DNA of 64,000 nucleotides from Pseudomonas serbica (lineage in GTDB: Bacteria; Pseudomonadota; Gammaproteobacteria; Pseudomonadales; Pseudomonadaceae): the NCBI RefSeq assembly GCF_028823535.1, contig NZ_JAQIYM010000008.1:1-64000 (forward strand), written 5' to 3'. Both the position numbers and the translations under genes were made by a program. Positions 17,345-26,279 of this stretch are shown piece by piece. The notes under the pieces were generated by a model that saw nothing but the letters and a program-made list of their open reading frames with translations, was not told the origin of the DNA and did not search any database. The first letter of the stretch is position 1; every line of letters begins with the position of its first letter.

Positions 17345-18774
17345 GCAATGTCCAGCCAATCGGGACAAAACCCGGACAGCAGCGCCTCAGCGGGGCACTG
17401 CGCCAGCGCCATATCACCATGATTTCCCTGGGCGGCATTATTGGCGCCGGTCTGTTTGTCGGCAGCAGCGCGACGATCCAGGCCATTGGGCCGGCGGCTT
17501 TTCTCAGTTATCTCGCTGCTGGCATCGTGGTGATGCTGGTCATGCGCATGCTCGGTGAAATGGCCGTGGCGCTGCCCGGTGTCGGTTCCTTTACCGAATA
17601 CGCGCGGATCGGCCTGGGTAACTGGGTCGGGTTCACCAGCGGCTGGTTGTACTGGTATTTCTGGGTCATCGTGGTGGCGGTGGAAGCGGTGGTCGGCGCC
17701 AACATCCTGGAGCAGTGGATACCGCTGCCAGCCTGGATGATCGGCCTGAGCCTGCTGGCGATCATGACCGCCATCAACTGCCTGTCGGTCAAATCCTATG
17801 GCGAGTTCGAGTACTGGTTCGCCTCCTTGAAGGTCTTCGCAATCATCGTCTTCATCATTGTCCTTGCCGCCTACCTGTTCGGTTTCGCGCCAAGCACCAG
17901 CACGCTGCTGGGCAACCTGGTGAATGACCGCGGCTTCATGCCCTACGGTGTGAGTGCCATCCTGGCCGGGGTACCGACGGTGATTTTCGCCGTGGGCGGC
18001 GCCGAGATTGCGACGATTGCCGCTGCCGAATCCGACGACCCGTCGAAGAACGTGGCGAACATGACCCGCTCGGTGATCTTTCGCGTCATCACCTTTTATG
18101 TCGGCTCGATTTTCCTGATTGTCTGCGTGGTGCCCTGGGGACAGATCGTTGCCGGTCATTCGCCGTTCGTGGCGGCGCTGGACGTGCTGCGCATTCCCGG
18201 TGCGGCAATGATCATGCAAGCGGTGGTGCTGGTGGCCGTGCTGTCGGCGCTGAACTCGGGGTTGTACGTGTCTTCGCGGATTCTGTTCGGCCTCAGCCAG
18301 CGGGGTGACGCACCGGCGAAACTGTCGGTGCTGACCGGGCGCAAAGTACCTCGAGCCGCGGTGATGCTCAGTAGTGTGATCGGCTACCTTGCCATCATGG
18401 CGGCAATCATTTCTCCAGAGGGCGTATTCCTGTTTCTGGTCAACGCTTCGGGTGCGGTGATGCTGTTCGTGTACCTCGCGGTAGCGCTGGCGCAGATCAA
18501 GGTTAGACGCCAGGTCGAAGCCTCGGCACCGGCCCGGCTGACCCTCCGGATGTGGCTGTTTCCATGGCTGTCCTATGCTGTGGTGGCAGTCATTGCGGGT
18601 GTTTTGGTCGCCATGGCGTTCCAGGAATCCCTGCGTACCCAGTTCCTGGCCAGCCTCGTCAGTCTTGGCGTGGTATCCGCTGCCTATCTGATGCTCAAGC
18701 GTCGTCGCGTGCAGGCCAACAAACCCCATGTCAGCGCCATCGACATCCTGGAGGGACTGTCTGCGCGTTCATGA
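17341..18774 (+). CDS. Amino-acid permease (APC superfamily, GabP/AnsP-type)
   Basis: A 477-residue, 12-helix inner-membrane transporter. Near residue 25, ITMISLGGIIGAGLFVGS is the classic amino-acid permease motif in helix 1, and the helix-3 region EMAVALPGVGSFTEYARIG follows near residue 75. FAVGGAEIATIAAAESDDP near residue 220 is also diagnostic. It probably imports an amino acid by proton symport. ATG 17341 is preceded by GGAGG at 7 nt. It is first in the rightward operon, ahead of an ABC importer, and faces MocR. Confidence 0.93.
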   Translation: MSNVQPIGTKPGQQRLSGALRQRHITMISLGGIIGAGLFVGSSATIQAIGPAAFLSYLAAGIVVMLVMRMLGEMAVALPGVGSFTEYARIGLGNWVGFTSGWLYWYFWVIVVAVEAVVGANILEQWIPLPAWMIGLSLLAIMTAINCLSVKSYGEFEYWFASLKVFAIIVFIIVLAAYLFGFAPSTSTLLGNLVNDRGFMPYGVSAILAGVPTVIFAVGGAEIATIAAAESDDPSKNVANMTRSVIFRVITFYVGSIFLIVCVVPWGQIVAGHSPFVAALDVLRIPGAAMIMQAVVLVAVLSALNSGLYVSSRILFGLSQRGDAPAKLSVLTGRKVPRAAVMLSSVIGYLAIMAAIISPEGVFLFLVNASGAVMLFVYLAVALAQIKVRRQVEASAPARLTLRMWLFPWLSYAVVAVIAGVLVAMAFQESLRTQFLASLVSLGVVSAAYLMLKRRRVQANKPHVSAIDILEGLSARS

Positions 18775-18865
18775 ATCACAGGTCGTTCAAACAACAGGAG
18801 GCATGAGCCAGGGACGGCTAAGGCTTGTACCGGTCAAAACAATAATATTTGCCAATAGGTGATCT

Positions 18866-19831
18866 ATGTCCGACTTCAAGTTTGATTCACAGGGTTTCTC
18901 CCGGCGCGGGCTGCTCAAGGCAACTGGCTACGGATCATTGGCGGCATTGCTGGGCAGCGCGTTGGGCCCGGTGCCTTTCGCATTCGCCGCGGGGCAGCCG
19001 ATCAAGACCGTCCGCCCCGGCTACCTGACCGCGGCCTGCCTGGGCGACATGCCTTTGGGTGCGCTGCGCGAGGGTGTGCCCGTGGGCACCGACCTGGAAC
19101 TGCTCAAGCTCATCGCCGACCGTCTCGAACTCAAGCTCGATGTGTTGACCATGGGTTTCCCGGCCGTCGTCGAAGCCGTGAGATCGGGACGTGCCGACTG
19201 GTTTGGCGGCAATTTTGCCTGGAACGCCATGCGCTCGAAAATCCTCTTGTTGACGGACCCGGTGTTTTACACCGGTGCCTACGTGATCATGCGTGACAAC
19301 GAGCCGTTCGATACCACGATCTCCGTCAACGACGTGAAGGGGCGCACCATCGGCGCCATCACCGGTTATTTCACCATCCCCGACATGAAGAAAATCGAAG
19401 GCGTGAAGGAGGTCAAACTTTACGACAATACCGACTCCTGCCTGCGTGACGTGCGCGCCGGTCGCCTGGATTTTGCCGTGCTGGACGCGCCGACCATCGA
19501 CTACATGATCCTTCAGGACCCAAGCCTCAAACTCAAACAGATCCCCATGGCCTACGATGAAAAGTTCCCCAGCCTGACCGCCAAGTTCGAGGCGATCTGG
19601 GGTGTTCATCCGCAGAACCAGGACTTGTTCGATGGCGTGAACCAGGGGCTGCGCTGGTTGAAAGCCACGGATCAGATCAAACCCATTCTCGCCAAATACG
19701 GGATCAAGAACCCCGACTACCTGGTGCCACCGGCCAAGGACCCGCGCATTGGCGTGGACCGTGACGAGAAAGGCAACCTCATCGGGCCATTCGCGCACCC
19801 CGCCCGTGATTTCAGTCAGGCCTTTGCCTGA
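18866..19831 (+). CDS. Amino-acid ABC transporter substrate-binding protein (Tat-exported)
   Basis: A 321-residue family-3 periplasmic binding protein. The N-terminus has a twin-arginine signal (FSRRGLLKATG, then a hydrophobic stretch ending in PFAFAAG). The type II binding fold follows: GTDLELLKLIADRL near residue 75, then GRTIGAITGYFTIPD near 160. Tat export of an amino-acid-binding protein is less common than Sec export. An AGGTG box is 5 nt before ATG. ATPase and two permease genes follow in order, completing the importer. Ligand unknown; the local DadA/Rid genes suggest a D- or cyclic amino acid. Confidence 0.9.
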   Translation: MSDFKFDSQGFSRRGLLKATGYGSLAALLGSALGPVPFAFAAGQPIKTVRPGYLTAACLGDMPLGALREGVPVGTDLELLKLIADRLELKLDVLTMGFPAVVEAVRSGRADWFGGNFAWNAMRSKILLLTDPVFYTGAYVIMRDNEPFDTTISVNDVKGRTIGAITGYFTIPDMKKIEGVKEVKLYDNTDSCLRDVRAGRLDFAVLDAPTIDYMILQDPSLKLKQIPMAYDEKFPSLTAKFEAIWGVHPQNQDLFDGVNQGLRWLKATDQIKPILAKYGIKNPDYLVPPAKDPRIGVDRDEKGNLIGPFAHPARDFSQAFA

Positions 19832-19847
19832 GTCGAGGACATAGCTC

Positions 19848-20624
19848 ATGGCTGAATCAACCGCACTGGTGCGAATCGAAGGGCTGCACAAGTCCTTCGG
19901 TAGCCTGGATGTCCTCAAAGGCATTGACCTCAATGTGCAGCAGGGCCAGAAGATCTCGCTCATCGGCCCCAGCGGCTCGGGCAAGACCACCTTGCTGCGC
20001 TGCGTCAACTACCTGGAAGAGCCGACCAAAGGCGACATCTACATCGATAACGAGCTGATCGGGCAGCGCCTGGTGGGCACCCGCAAGGTGCCCATGAGCG
20101 ACAGGGAGCTGGCACGGATGCGCGCCGAGATCGGCATGGTGTTCCAGCGCTTCAATCTGTTCCCGCACCTCTCGGTGCTGGAGAACATCATTATCGGCCC
20201 GCTCAAGGTGCAACAGAGAAACCGTGGCGAAGCGGTGGAACTGGCCGAGGATCTGCTGAACAAGGTCGGCATGTTCGCCAAGCGCGATGCATTCCCGGAA
20301 CAGCTCTCCGGCGGGCAACAGCAACGCATCGCCATTGCCCGGGCGCTGGCGATGCGGCCCAAGCTGATGCTGTTTGACGAGGCGACTTCGGCGCTCGACC
20401 CGGAACTGGTCGGTGAGGTCTTGGGCGTCATGCGCAAACTAGCGGAGGAGGGCATGACGATGATCATCGTGACCCACGAGATGAGCTTCGCCGAAAGCGT
20501 CTCCGACCAAGTGATCTTCATGGCCGACGGTAACATCGTCGAGCAGGGGCCACCGCAGCAGATTTTTCGCGAGAGTAGGATCGAGCGCACCCGCAACTTC
20601 ATCCGCGCCGTCAAGGAGCATTGA
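19848..20624 (+). CDS. Amino-acid ABC transporter ATP-binding protein
   Basis: A 258-residue ABC ATPase of the polar amino-acid (HisP/GlnQ) class. Walker A GPSGSGKTTLLR is near residue 43, the Q-loop MVFQRFNLFPH near 98, the signature QLSGGQQQRIAIARAL near 150, Walker B LMLFDEATSALDPE near 172 and the switch His in VTHEMSFA near 206. It starts 16 nt after the binding-protein gene with GAGG upstream, and energises the two permease subunits encoded next. Confidence 0.96.
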   Translation: MAESTALVRIEGLHKSFGSLDVLKGIDLNVQQGQKISLIGPSGSGKTTLLRCVNYLEEPTKGDIYIDNELIGQRLVGTRKVPMSDRELARMRAEIGMVFQRFNLFPHLSVLENIIIGPLKVQQRNRGEAVELAEDLLNKVGMFAKRDAFPEQLSGGQQQRIAIARALAMRPKLMLFDEATSALDPELVGEVLGVMRKLAEEGMTMIIVTHEMSFAESVSDQVIFMADGNIVEQGPPQQIFRESRIERTRNFIRAVKEH

Positions 20625-20627
20625 TCG

Positions 20628-21308
20628 ATGCTCGATACCACTGCGTTGCACAAAGCCATCGAGATGCTGCCGTATTTTTTGAATGTACTGGGCATCGGTG
20701 CAATGACCACCGTCGGCTTGACCGCCGCCGCCTTCGTCGTGGCAGCACTGCTGGGGTTCTGCCTGGCGTTGATGCGGCTTTCACGAAGCCGCGTGCTGAG
20801 CCTGATCGCCAGCGTCTACCTGGAGATTTTCCGCAACATACCGATCCTGACCCAGCTGTTCATCCTTTACTTCGGGCTCACCTACATCGGCATTACATTG
20901 CCAGCCATTGGCGCGGCGATCATCGGGTTCGGGCTCAATGGGGCGGCGATCCTGTCGGAAGTGTTTCGCGCGAGCATTCGCACCATCGACCGTGGGCAAA
21001 GCGAAGCGGCTTACTCCATCGGCATGACCCGATCTCTGGCGATGCGCATCATCGTGTTGCCGCAGGCGTTCAAAGTTGCCATTCCGGGGATGGCCAACTT
21101 CGCCATCGGGCTCCTCAAGGACACCTCCCTGGCGTCGGCGGCAGCCGTGCCGGAGCTGACGTTCAAGGCAAAAATGCTGGTCAGCGAAACCTACCAGACC
21201 AACTTGATCTACTTCCTGCTGGCAATGATCTATCTGATCTTGAGCCTGGTGCTTTCCCATTGCGCGGCTCGTACCGAGCGCCGTCTCAAAGTCGTCAAGG
21301 AGAATTGA
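20628..21308 (+). CDS. Amino-acid ABC transporter permease 1
   Basis: A 226-residue HisM/GlnP-type permease with about five transmembrane helices. The N-terminal family motif YLEIFRNIPILTQLFILYF is near residue 64. The EAA loop, which contacts the ATPase, reads EAAYSIGMTRSLAMRIIVLP near residue 125. ATG lies 3 nt after the ATPase stop, with AGGAG inside the end of the ATPase gene, so translation is coupled. It pairs with the next gene as the heterodimeric membrane channel. Confidence 0.95.
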   Translation: MLDTTALHKAIEMLPYFLNVLGIGAMTTVGLTAAAFVVAALLGFCLALMRLSRSRVLSLIASVYLEIFRNIPILTQLFILYFGLTYIGITLPAIGAAIIGFGLNGAAILSEVFRASIRTIDRGQSEAAYSIGMTRSLAMRIIVLPQAFKVAIPGMANFAIGLLKDTSLASAAAVPELTFKAKMLVSETYQTNLIYFLLAMIYLILSLVLSHCAARTERRLKVVKEN

Positions 21309-21309
21309 A

Positions 21310-21957
21310 ATGGGCTATGGCGAGCTGTGGGAAGCAACCCATGTCGAATTGCTGGCGGCCGCCTGGGCCACCCTTCAATTGGCATTTGGCGCGCTGGTCA
21401 TCGGTTTGATTGTCGGCTTGCTGGTGGCGCTGGCACGGCTGTCGAACAGTCGGCCATTGCGCCGGGCGGCGTTGTTCTACATCGAGGTCTTTCGTGGCAC
21501 GCCAGCGCTGGTGCAACTGTTCATCGTCTATTTCAGCCTGACTGAAATCGGCGTTCAGTTCAGCTCGTTCCAGGCTGCGATGATCGGACTGGGGCTGAAT
21601 GCCGCGGCGTACCTATCGGAAATCTACCGCTCGGGGCTGCAAGCCGTGCCCAAAGGCCAGGTAGAAGCGGCGAAGGCGATTGGCATGCCCCATCTCAAGG
21701 TGTTGCGCTGGGTTGTATTGCCCCAGGCCATTCGCATTGTGCTGGCGCCGATTGGCAACGTTGCGATCTCGCTGCTCAAAGACACGTCCGTGGCGTCTTT
21801 GATCGCCGCGCCGGACCTGATGTTGCGGGCCCAGGACTTGAGTTCCGTGTACTTCATGCCGCTGGAAATCTACATCCTCGTGGGCGCGATCTACTTTGCG
21901 TTGTGTTACCCGCTGTCACTCGGTGTGCGCTTGCTTGAGCGCAGGACGCGACACTGA
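21310..21957 (+). CDS. Amino-acid ABC transporter permease 2
   Basis: A 215-residue HisQ/GlnP-type permease. YIEVFRGTPALVQLFIVYF near residue 58 and EAAKAIGMPHLKVLRWVVLP near residue 118 parallel the motifs of the preceding permease, which is its expected partner. ATG follows the previous stop by one base with AGGAG about 8 nt upstream. It is the last gene of the rightward permease/ABC operon; about 125 nt follow before the DUF4157 gene. Confidence 0.95.
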   Translation: MGYGELWEATHVELLAAAWATLQLAFGALVIGLIVGLLVALARLSNSRPLRRAALFYIEVFRGTPALVQLFIVYFSLTEIGVQFSSFQAAMIGLGLNAAAYLSEIYRSGLQAVPKGQVEAAKAIGMPHLKVLRWVVLPQAIRIVLAPIGNVAISLLKDTSVASLIAAPDLMLRAQDLSSVYFMPLEIYILVGAIYFALCYPLSLGVRLLERRTRH

Positions 21958-22082
21958 TAGGTTCAGGATAAACAGGTCGGCTGTCAGGCCGGCGCCCACA
22001 GTAGAACGGGCACAGCCGCGACAGATTGGGTTAAATTCAATCATCTCGACGTGATTGCCAATCCAGGTGGGTAGCAAAGATC

Positions 22083-22682
22083 TTGGCTCAACATTCTGCG
22101 TTCTCGCCCTGGCTGGCGCTGCTGCTTCTGTGCCTGGCACTTGAAGCGCCAGCCCAGGCCAGCGACTGTCCGGCTGGCGAAAAGCAGGTCTGCCTGGACG
22201 GCTGTATCTGCCTGCCGGACCTGTGGCAGTTGCCGGACGACATCTACCAGATCGCCGCACCGGCCCTGGCGCTATGGCTGACCCAGGCCCGCACTGAAGC
22301 CGCCATCGCCGGCACCCAACCGATTCCACCGCACATCCGCGAGCAACTGCTGCGCTGGTACGACCCCGGCGTCCTCGATGCCGCGCGCTACAAGGTCAGC
22401 GACAACGGCCAGTTCACGGCTGCCACCGCCATGCTGCAAAACCCCGATGTCGGCGCTGTGACGCTGATCGACATTATCCTCTTTCGCGACGCTGAAACCG
22501 CAGAACAGAACGTCGCGCTCTGGGCCCACGAATTGAAGCATGTGCAGCAGTACCAGGATTGGGGGGTGGAAGGATTTGCCCAGCGCTATAGCCAGGACTT
22601 CAATGCCGTGGAAGCGCCGGCTTATGCCATACAGGCCGAAGTCAGGCGCTCGGTGCGGGATCAGCAACAGGCGTTGCCTTGA
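22083..22682 (+). CDS. DUF4157-type secreted protein with HExxH motif
   Basis: A 199-residue protein that appears to start at TTG 22083, giving a full Sec signal peptide (LALLLLCLALEAPAQAS). The mature part has CLDGCICLPDLWQLP near residue 33 and the putative zinc site ALWAHELKHVQQYQ near residue 146, typical of DUF4157 proteins. These resemble metallopeptidases, but activity is mostly untested. A conserved acidic segment FAQRYSQDFNAVEAPAY follows, including the possible third ligand Glu. No clear operon partner. Confidence 0.8.
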   Translation: MAQHSAFSPWLALLLLCLALEAPAQASDCPAGEKQVCLDGCICLPDLWQLPDDIYQIAAPALALWLTQARTEAAIAGTQPIPPHIREQLLRWYDPGVLDAARYKVSDNGQFTAATAMLQNPDVGAVTLIDIILFRDAETAEQNVALWAHELKHVQQYQDWGVEGFAQRYSQDFNAVEAPAYAIQAEVRRSVRDQQQALP

Positions 22683-22797
22683 ACGATCGCAGCCTGCGGC
22701 AGCTCCTGCAGGGATCGCGTCAATCTTCCCCTGCGAGCGTGACTCGCGGGTCCATCAACCTGTCCCACAACAAACAACGCCAACACGGTCATACCCC

Positions 22798-24015
22798 ATG
22801 CACCCGTTACGACAAAGCCTGCACAACGAACTGCACGCGCGCCCGTCACTGTATTTCGATGAACCGGCCCACGTGTTTCACCTGGCTTTTCTCGGCAGCG
22901 AACAGGTGTGCAATGCGTTTCTTCAGGACTGCAGCCTGGCCGCCCTCGATCTGAATGCCGCCCAAGGCATTACCCAACTCGGCGGCCACGCGCTGAAATG
23001 GGAGCGCCATGCCGAGTTTTTCACCCTGACCCTGGTGGTCACTTCATCCAGCGACGAGTTGTCCTGGACGGCGCTGCCCGAAGTGTTGGCGCAGAAAATC
23101 CACACGCATTTGCCAGGGCTGATCAACTCAGTGCAGATCGTGGTGCGTGGCGAAGCGCAGCTGGATCTGACCCGCTACGGCTTCAAGGACCCTTGCGGTT
23201 CCTGTGTGGGCGGTGGCGATGCGGTGGTCTGGAGCGATTTTCGGATCAGTGAGGATGGCAGCAACCACATACTCTTCGTCAACCGGCGCCTGAATGCGTA
23301 CCGCCAGGGCCGGATGATCCGCCGCCTGCTGGAAATCGAGACCTACCGGATGATGGCCTCGTTGACACTGACCATGGCTAAAGACTTGAGCGGCCAGCTC
23401 GATGTCTTTGACAAGACGTTGGTGACACTGTCCGAACGAAACGCCCACCCCGATGGCAGTAATGCCAAAGCCCTGCTGGCGGATATCTCCAGCCTGTCTG
23501 CCCAGGTGGTCAGCAGTACCGCGAAAACCCGCCACCGCTTCAGTGCCACCCAGGCCTATGCCCAATTGGTGTTCGAACGCCTGGGCGAATTGCGAGAAAG
23601 TCACGTGGGTGATTGCCAGCGCCTTGGCGTGTTCATCGAGCGCCGCTTCAAACCCACCGTCAGGTATTGCACCGCCACCGAGCAGCGACTGGAGCATCTG
23701 GCCGAAAGCGTGGCCAACCTGGGGGATCTGTTGCAGGCACGGGTCCAGGTCGAAATGGAAGAACAGAACTCGGAAATTCTCAAGAGCCTGAACGCCCGCG
23801 CCGACGCGCAGATCAAGATCCAGCGCGCCGTGGAAGGCCTGTCGATCATTGCCATCAGCTACTACTTGCTCAGTCTGCTCAAACTCGGTTACTCAGGCAT
23901 GCACGTGCTCGGCGTCGGGCTGACCCCGCGCGAAGCCCTGTTGGTCATGGCGCCCCTCGCGATCGGGATACTGGCGTGGATCATCCTCCATATCAGGAAA
24001 GTCAAAGAGCACTGA
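22798..24015 (+). CDS. DUF3422 family membrane protein
   Basis: A 405-residue protein beginning MHPLRQSLHNELHARP, the family opening. A soluble N-terminal region of about 340 residues includes KDPCGSCVGGGDAVVWSDF near 125 and a long helical stretch (about 200-335). Two C-terminal transmembrane helices follow (LSIIAISYYLLSLLKLGY and LLVMAPLAIGILAWIILHI), resembling CorA-like or DUF3422 topology. Function unknown. The ribosome-binding site is weak, so ATG 22798 is chosen from the family start. It lies 115 nt after the DUF4157 gene on the same strand. Confidence 0.85.
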   Translation: MHPLRQSLHNELHARPSLYFDEPAHVFHLAFLGSEQVCNAFLQDCSLAALDLNAAQGITQLGGHALKWERHAEFFTLTLVVTSSSDELSWTALPEVLAQKIHTHLPGLINSVQIVVRGEAQLDLTRYGFKDPCGSCVGGGDAVVWSDFRISEDGSNHILFVNRRLNAYRQGRMIRRLLEIETYRMMASLTLTMAKDLSGQLDVFDKTLVTLSERNAHPDGSNAKALLADISSLSAQVVSSTAKTRHRFSATQAYAQLVFERLGELRESHVGDCQRLGVFIERRFKPTVRYCTATEQRLEHLAESVANLGDLLQARVQVEMEEQNSEILKSLNARADAQIKIQRAVEGLSIIAISYYLLSLLKLGYSGMHVLGVGLTPREALLVMAPLAIGILAWIILHIRKVKEH

Positions 24016-24207
24016 AGTACCTGAAGGTCCCCGGGCCAGGTGCGCCTCCCTTATGTCCGATTGGATAAACGAGGTATCTTGAAAGTCATCTGAACAAGCG
24101 CGCCATGTGCAAGTCGCTTGAGGGGCAGAGGCAGAACGCCTTTGCGTATCGGGTTGGGGTGATATAAAAATTCATTTTGCGTACACCCATTACATCTGGA
24201 GTTCGGC

Positions 24208-25203
24208 GTGGGACAGGCAGTCACTGATTCGTATTCGACAGGTGCTGGGGGGATCAGGTGGGAAGCCCATGCCTGCCTTCCGTTGCTTCCCAACCAGGAC
24301 CTGTCTGCGCTCCTTCGCTATCAGGAAGCTGGATTTCACCATGTTTCGCTAAACGTCGGCATGGACATGACACCCTTTTCTACGGTGATGCAGGTCATTG
24401 CGGGCTTCAGGAACCGGATCGCTCATCACTCGGAAAGACTGGTGTTGGTGGGTAATGTCGCTGACATCCAGCGTGCGCGGCAGCAAGGAAAGTTGGCGGT
24501 GTCGTTTGATCTGGAAGGCTCGAACATGCTTCTGCAGGATCCCGCGATGGTCGCGTTGTTCGCTTCCCTTGGGGTCAAGCAGATACTGCTGGCCTATAAC
24601 CGGGACAATAGCTGCGCAGGTGGCTGTCACGGCGCGGATTTCGGACTTTCTTGCGTTGGACGTGACATTGTGGCGGCGATAAACACCGCTGGCGTGATCA
24701 TGGACTGCTCACATACCAGCAAGCGTTCCAGCCTTGAAATCATGCAGTTGTCCCGGCGCCCGGTGGTTTTTTCCCATACCAATGTCAAAGCCGTGTTTGA
24801 TCATCCACGGACTGTCGATGACGAACAGATACTGGCCTGCGCCGCCACAGGCGGGGTTATCGGCTTGACGGGACTGGGAATATTTCTGGGTGACCCTGAG
24901 GCGTCCGTGATGGCTTTTGTGCGCCAGATTGACTATTTGGCGGAACGCGTTGGTACAGCCCATATTGGCCTGGGCCTTGATACCGAACTCTGTCCAGGTG
25001 TGAACGACCTGCCTGCAGGCGAAAATGAAGAAGCCTGGTGGCCGAAGGCGTTCTATGGGGGCGTGAGCGCACAAACCCAGCTACAACCTGAAAAATTGCC
25101 AGAGATCGCGCAGGCACTCGAGCGGCTTGGCTATCAAGACTCTGACATCAACGCGATATTCGGCGATAACTTCATGCGGGTCGCCGAAGCCACCTGGCAG
25201 TAA
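24208..25203 (+). CDS. Membrane-dipeptidase family protein (peptidase M19), variant metal site
   Basis: A 331-residue TIM-barrel M19 protein starting at GTG with GGAG 7 nt upstream. Renal-dipeptidase metal ligands can be traced: bridging Glu in AVSFDLEGS near residue 99, His in DCSHTSKRSS near 171, His in VVFSHTN near 191 and Asp in GLGLDTELCP near 259. The first ligand pair, normally H-x-D in DGHNDLP, reads EAHACLP, so His is kept but Asp is replaced by Cys. I recall a subgroup with this change; whether it binds one or two metals is not known. Base composition looks less GC-rich than its neighbours. It is monocistronic. Confidence 0.82.
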   Translation: MGQAVTDSYSTGAGGIRWEAHACLPLLPNQDLSALLRYQEAGFHHVSLNVGMDMTPFSTVMQVIAGFRNRIAHHSERLVLVGNVADIQRARQQGKLAVSFDLEGSNMLLQDPAMVALFASLGVKQILLAYNRDNSCAGGCHGADFGLSCVGRDIVAAINTAGVIMDCSHTSKRSSLEIMQLSRRPVVFSHTNVKAVFDHPRTVDDEQILACAATGGVIGLTGLGIFLGDPEASVMAFVRQIDYLAERVGTAHIGLGLDTELCPGVNDLPAGENEEAWWPKAFYGGVSAQTQLQPEKLPEIAQALERLGYQDSDINAIFGDNFMRVAEATWQ

Positions 25204-25560
25204 GCCTGAACTCGGCTAGAACCAGGCGCTGGCATCGTCTTCATGTTCATCGGCAAAGGCCATGAGCACATCCAGATCGAGCACATCCAGTTTGATCCGC
25301 GAAATGAACGTCGAGAAGGCGCCTGGCCGGGCAGGGCGGCATCGAGTTCGGACAGGGGAAGCGCTGCTCACGAACATTTCCTTGGACCTCAGGTTCAATC
25401 GTTAGGCGTGCTGGCTCAGGTTTGAATCGGCAGCGAAAAAAACTTTTCAAACTACACTCAAATCCTGTTGAAACCGCCCTGTGAAACAAGACCGGTGCCT
25501 TGGCCTGCATACCTGTCTGAAAGGGCCTCACGCTGACGCGGCCGTGGCGAGGATGACAGC
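25204..25560. other. Intergenic stretch without a convincing gene
   Basis: It contains a short tandem repeat, GAGCACATCCAG at about 25263 and again 15 nt later, and an A-rich run near 25434. A 60-codon leftward frame (25216-25398) with an acidic C-terminus crosses the repeat but lacks a well-placed ribosome-binding site, so it is not called as a gene. Confidence 0.5.
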
Positions 25561-26223
25561 ATGCAAGGCACAGGAGAGCAAAAGCGGGCACGCGTCCTGG
25601 ATCCGGTCGATCGGGTGACGGAAGTGATCTTTGGCCTGCTCATGGCAATGACCTTCACCGGAACGATCAGCGTGGCCACGGCGGGCCAGGAGGATGAACG
25701 CACGATGATGTTCGCCGCGCTGGGGTGCAACCTGGCCTGGGGACTTGCCGACGCGGTGATGTACTTGCTGCGAACCCTGATCGAACACACGCGCAAACGC
25801 ACGCTGTTCGCAGCCCTGCGCGGCAAAGCGGATGCGGCCACCGGGCAGGCGCTGATTGCCGAGGCGCTGCCACCGCGTCTCGTTGCGGCGGCCGGCCCCG
25901 AAGAACTGGAGTCGCTGCGGCTGCGCTTGATCAACTATGCCAGTACCTCGGTACAGCCGCGTCTCACCTGGGACGACATCAAGGGCGCGATCGGAGTGTT
26001 CCTGTTGGTGGTGGCTTCGACGTTTCCCCTCGTGGTGCCGTTTCTGTTACTCGACCAGACCGCGCTTGCCGTACGCCTGTCCAACCTGGTCGGGCTGGTG
26101 GTGCTGTTCATCGCCGGCTGGATACTCGCGCGCTATGCCGGAGCAAAACCCTTGCTGGGTGGCGTTGCGATGGCGGTGACCGGTGCCGTCCTGATCGTCG
26201 CGATCATCGCGCTCGGTGGTTGA
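25561..26223 (+). CDS. VIT1/CCC1-family-like membrane protein
   Basis: A 220-residue membrane protein. DPVDRVTEVIFGLLMAMTF near residue 14 and GCNLAWGLADAVMYLLRTL near 55 are the first two helices of the VIT/CCC1-like group, whose better-known members carry Fe2+/Mn2+ into vacuoles or out of the cytoplasm. A polar middle segment (80-140) and three more helices (about 143-220) follow. Substrate is not predictable; metal ion export is a guess from family. A GAGG box lies about 8 nt upstream. It is followed 56 nt later by PPK2 on the same strand, possibly in one unit. Confidence 0.7.
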   Translation: MQGTGEQKRARVLDPVDRVTEVIFGLLMAMTFTGTISVATAGQEDERTMMFAALGCNLAWGLADAVMYLLRTLIEHTRKRTLFAALRGKADAATGQALIAEALPPRLVAAAGPEELESLRLRLINYASTSVQPRLTWDDIKGAIGVFLLVVASTFPLVVPFLLLDQTALAVRLSNLVGLVVLFIAGWILARYAGAKPLLGGVAMAVTGAVLIVAIIALGG

Positions 26224-26279
26224 GCCGCCAGCCATGACATTGTTTACCCGTCGATAACTTGTTTTTGAGGTGTTGCCCC

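Noticed and set aside
25216..25398. 60-codon leftward frame with acidic end
   Set aside because: No properly spaced ribosome-binding site, and the acidic segment arises from a short tandem DNA repeat.
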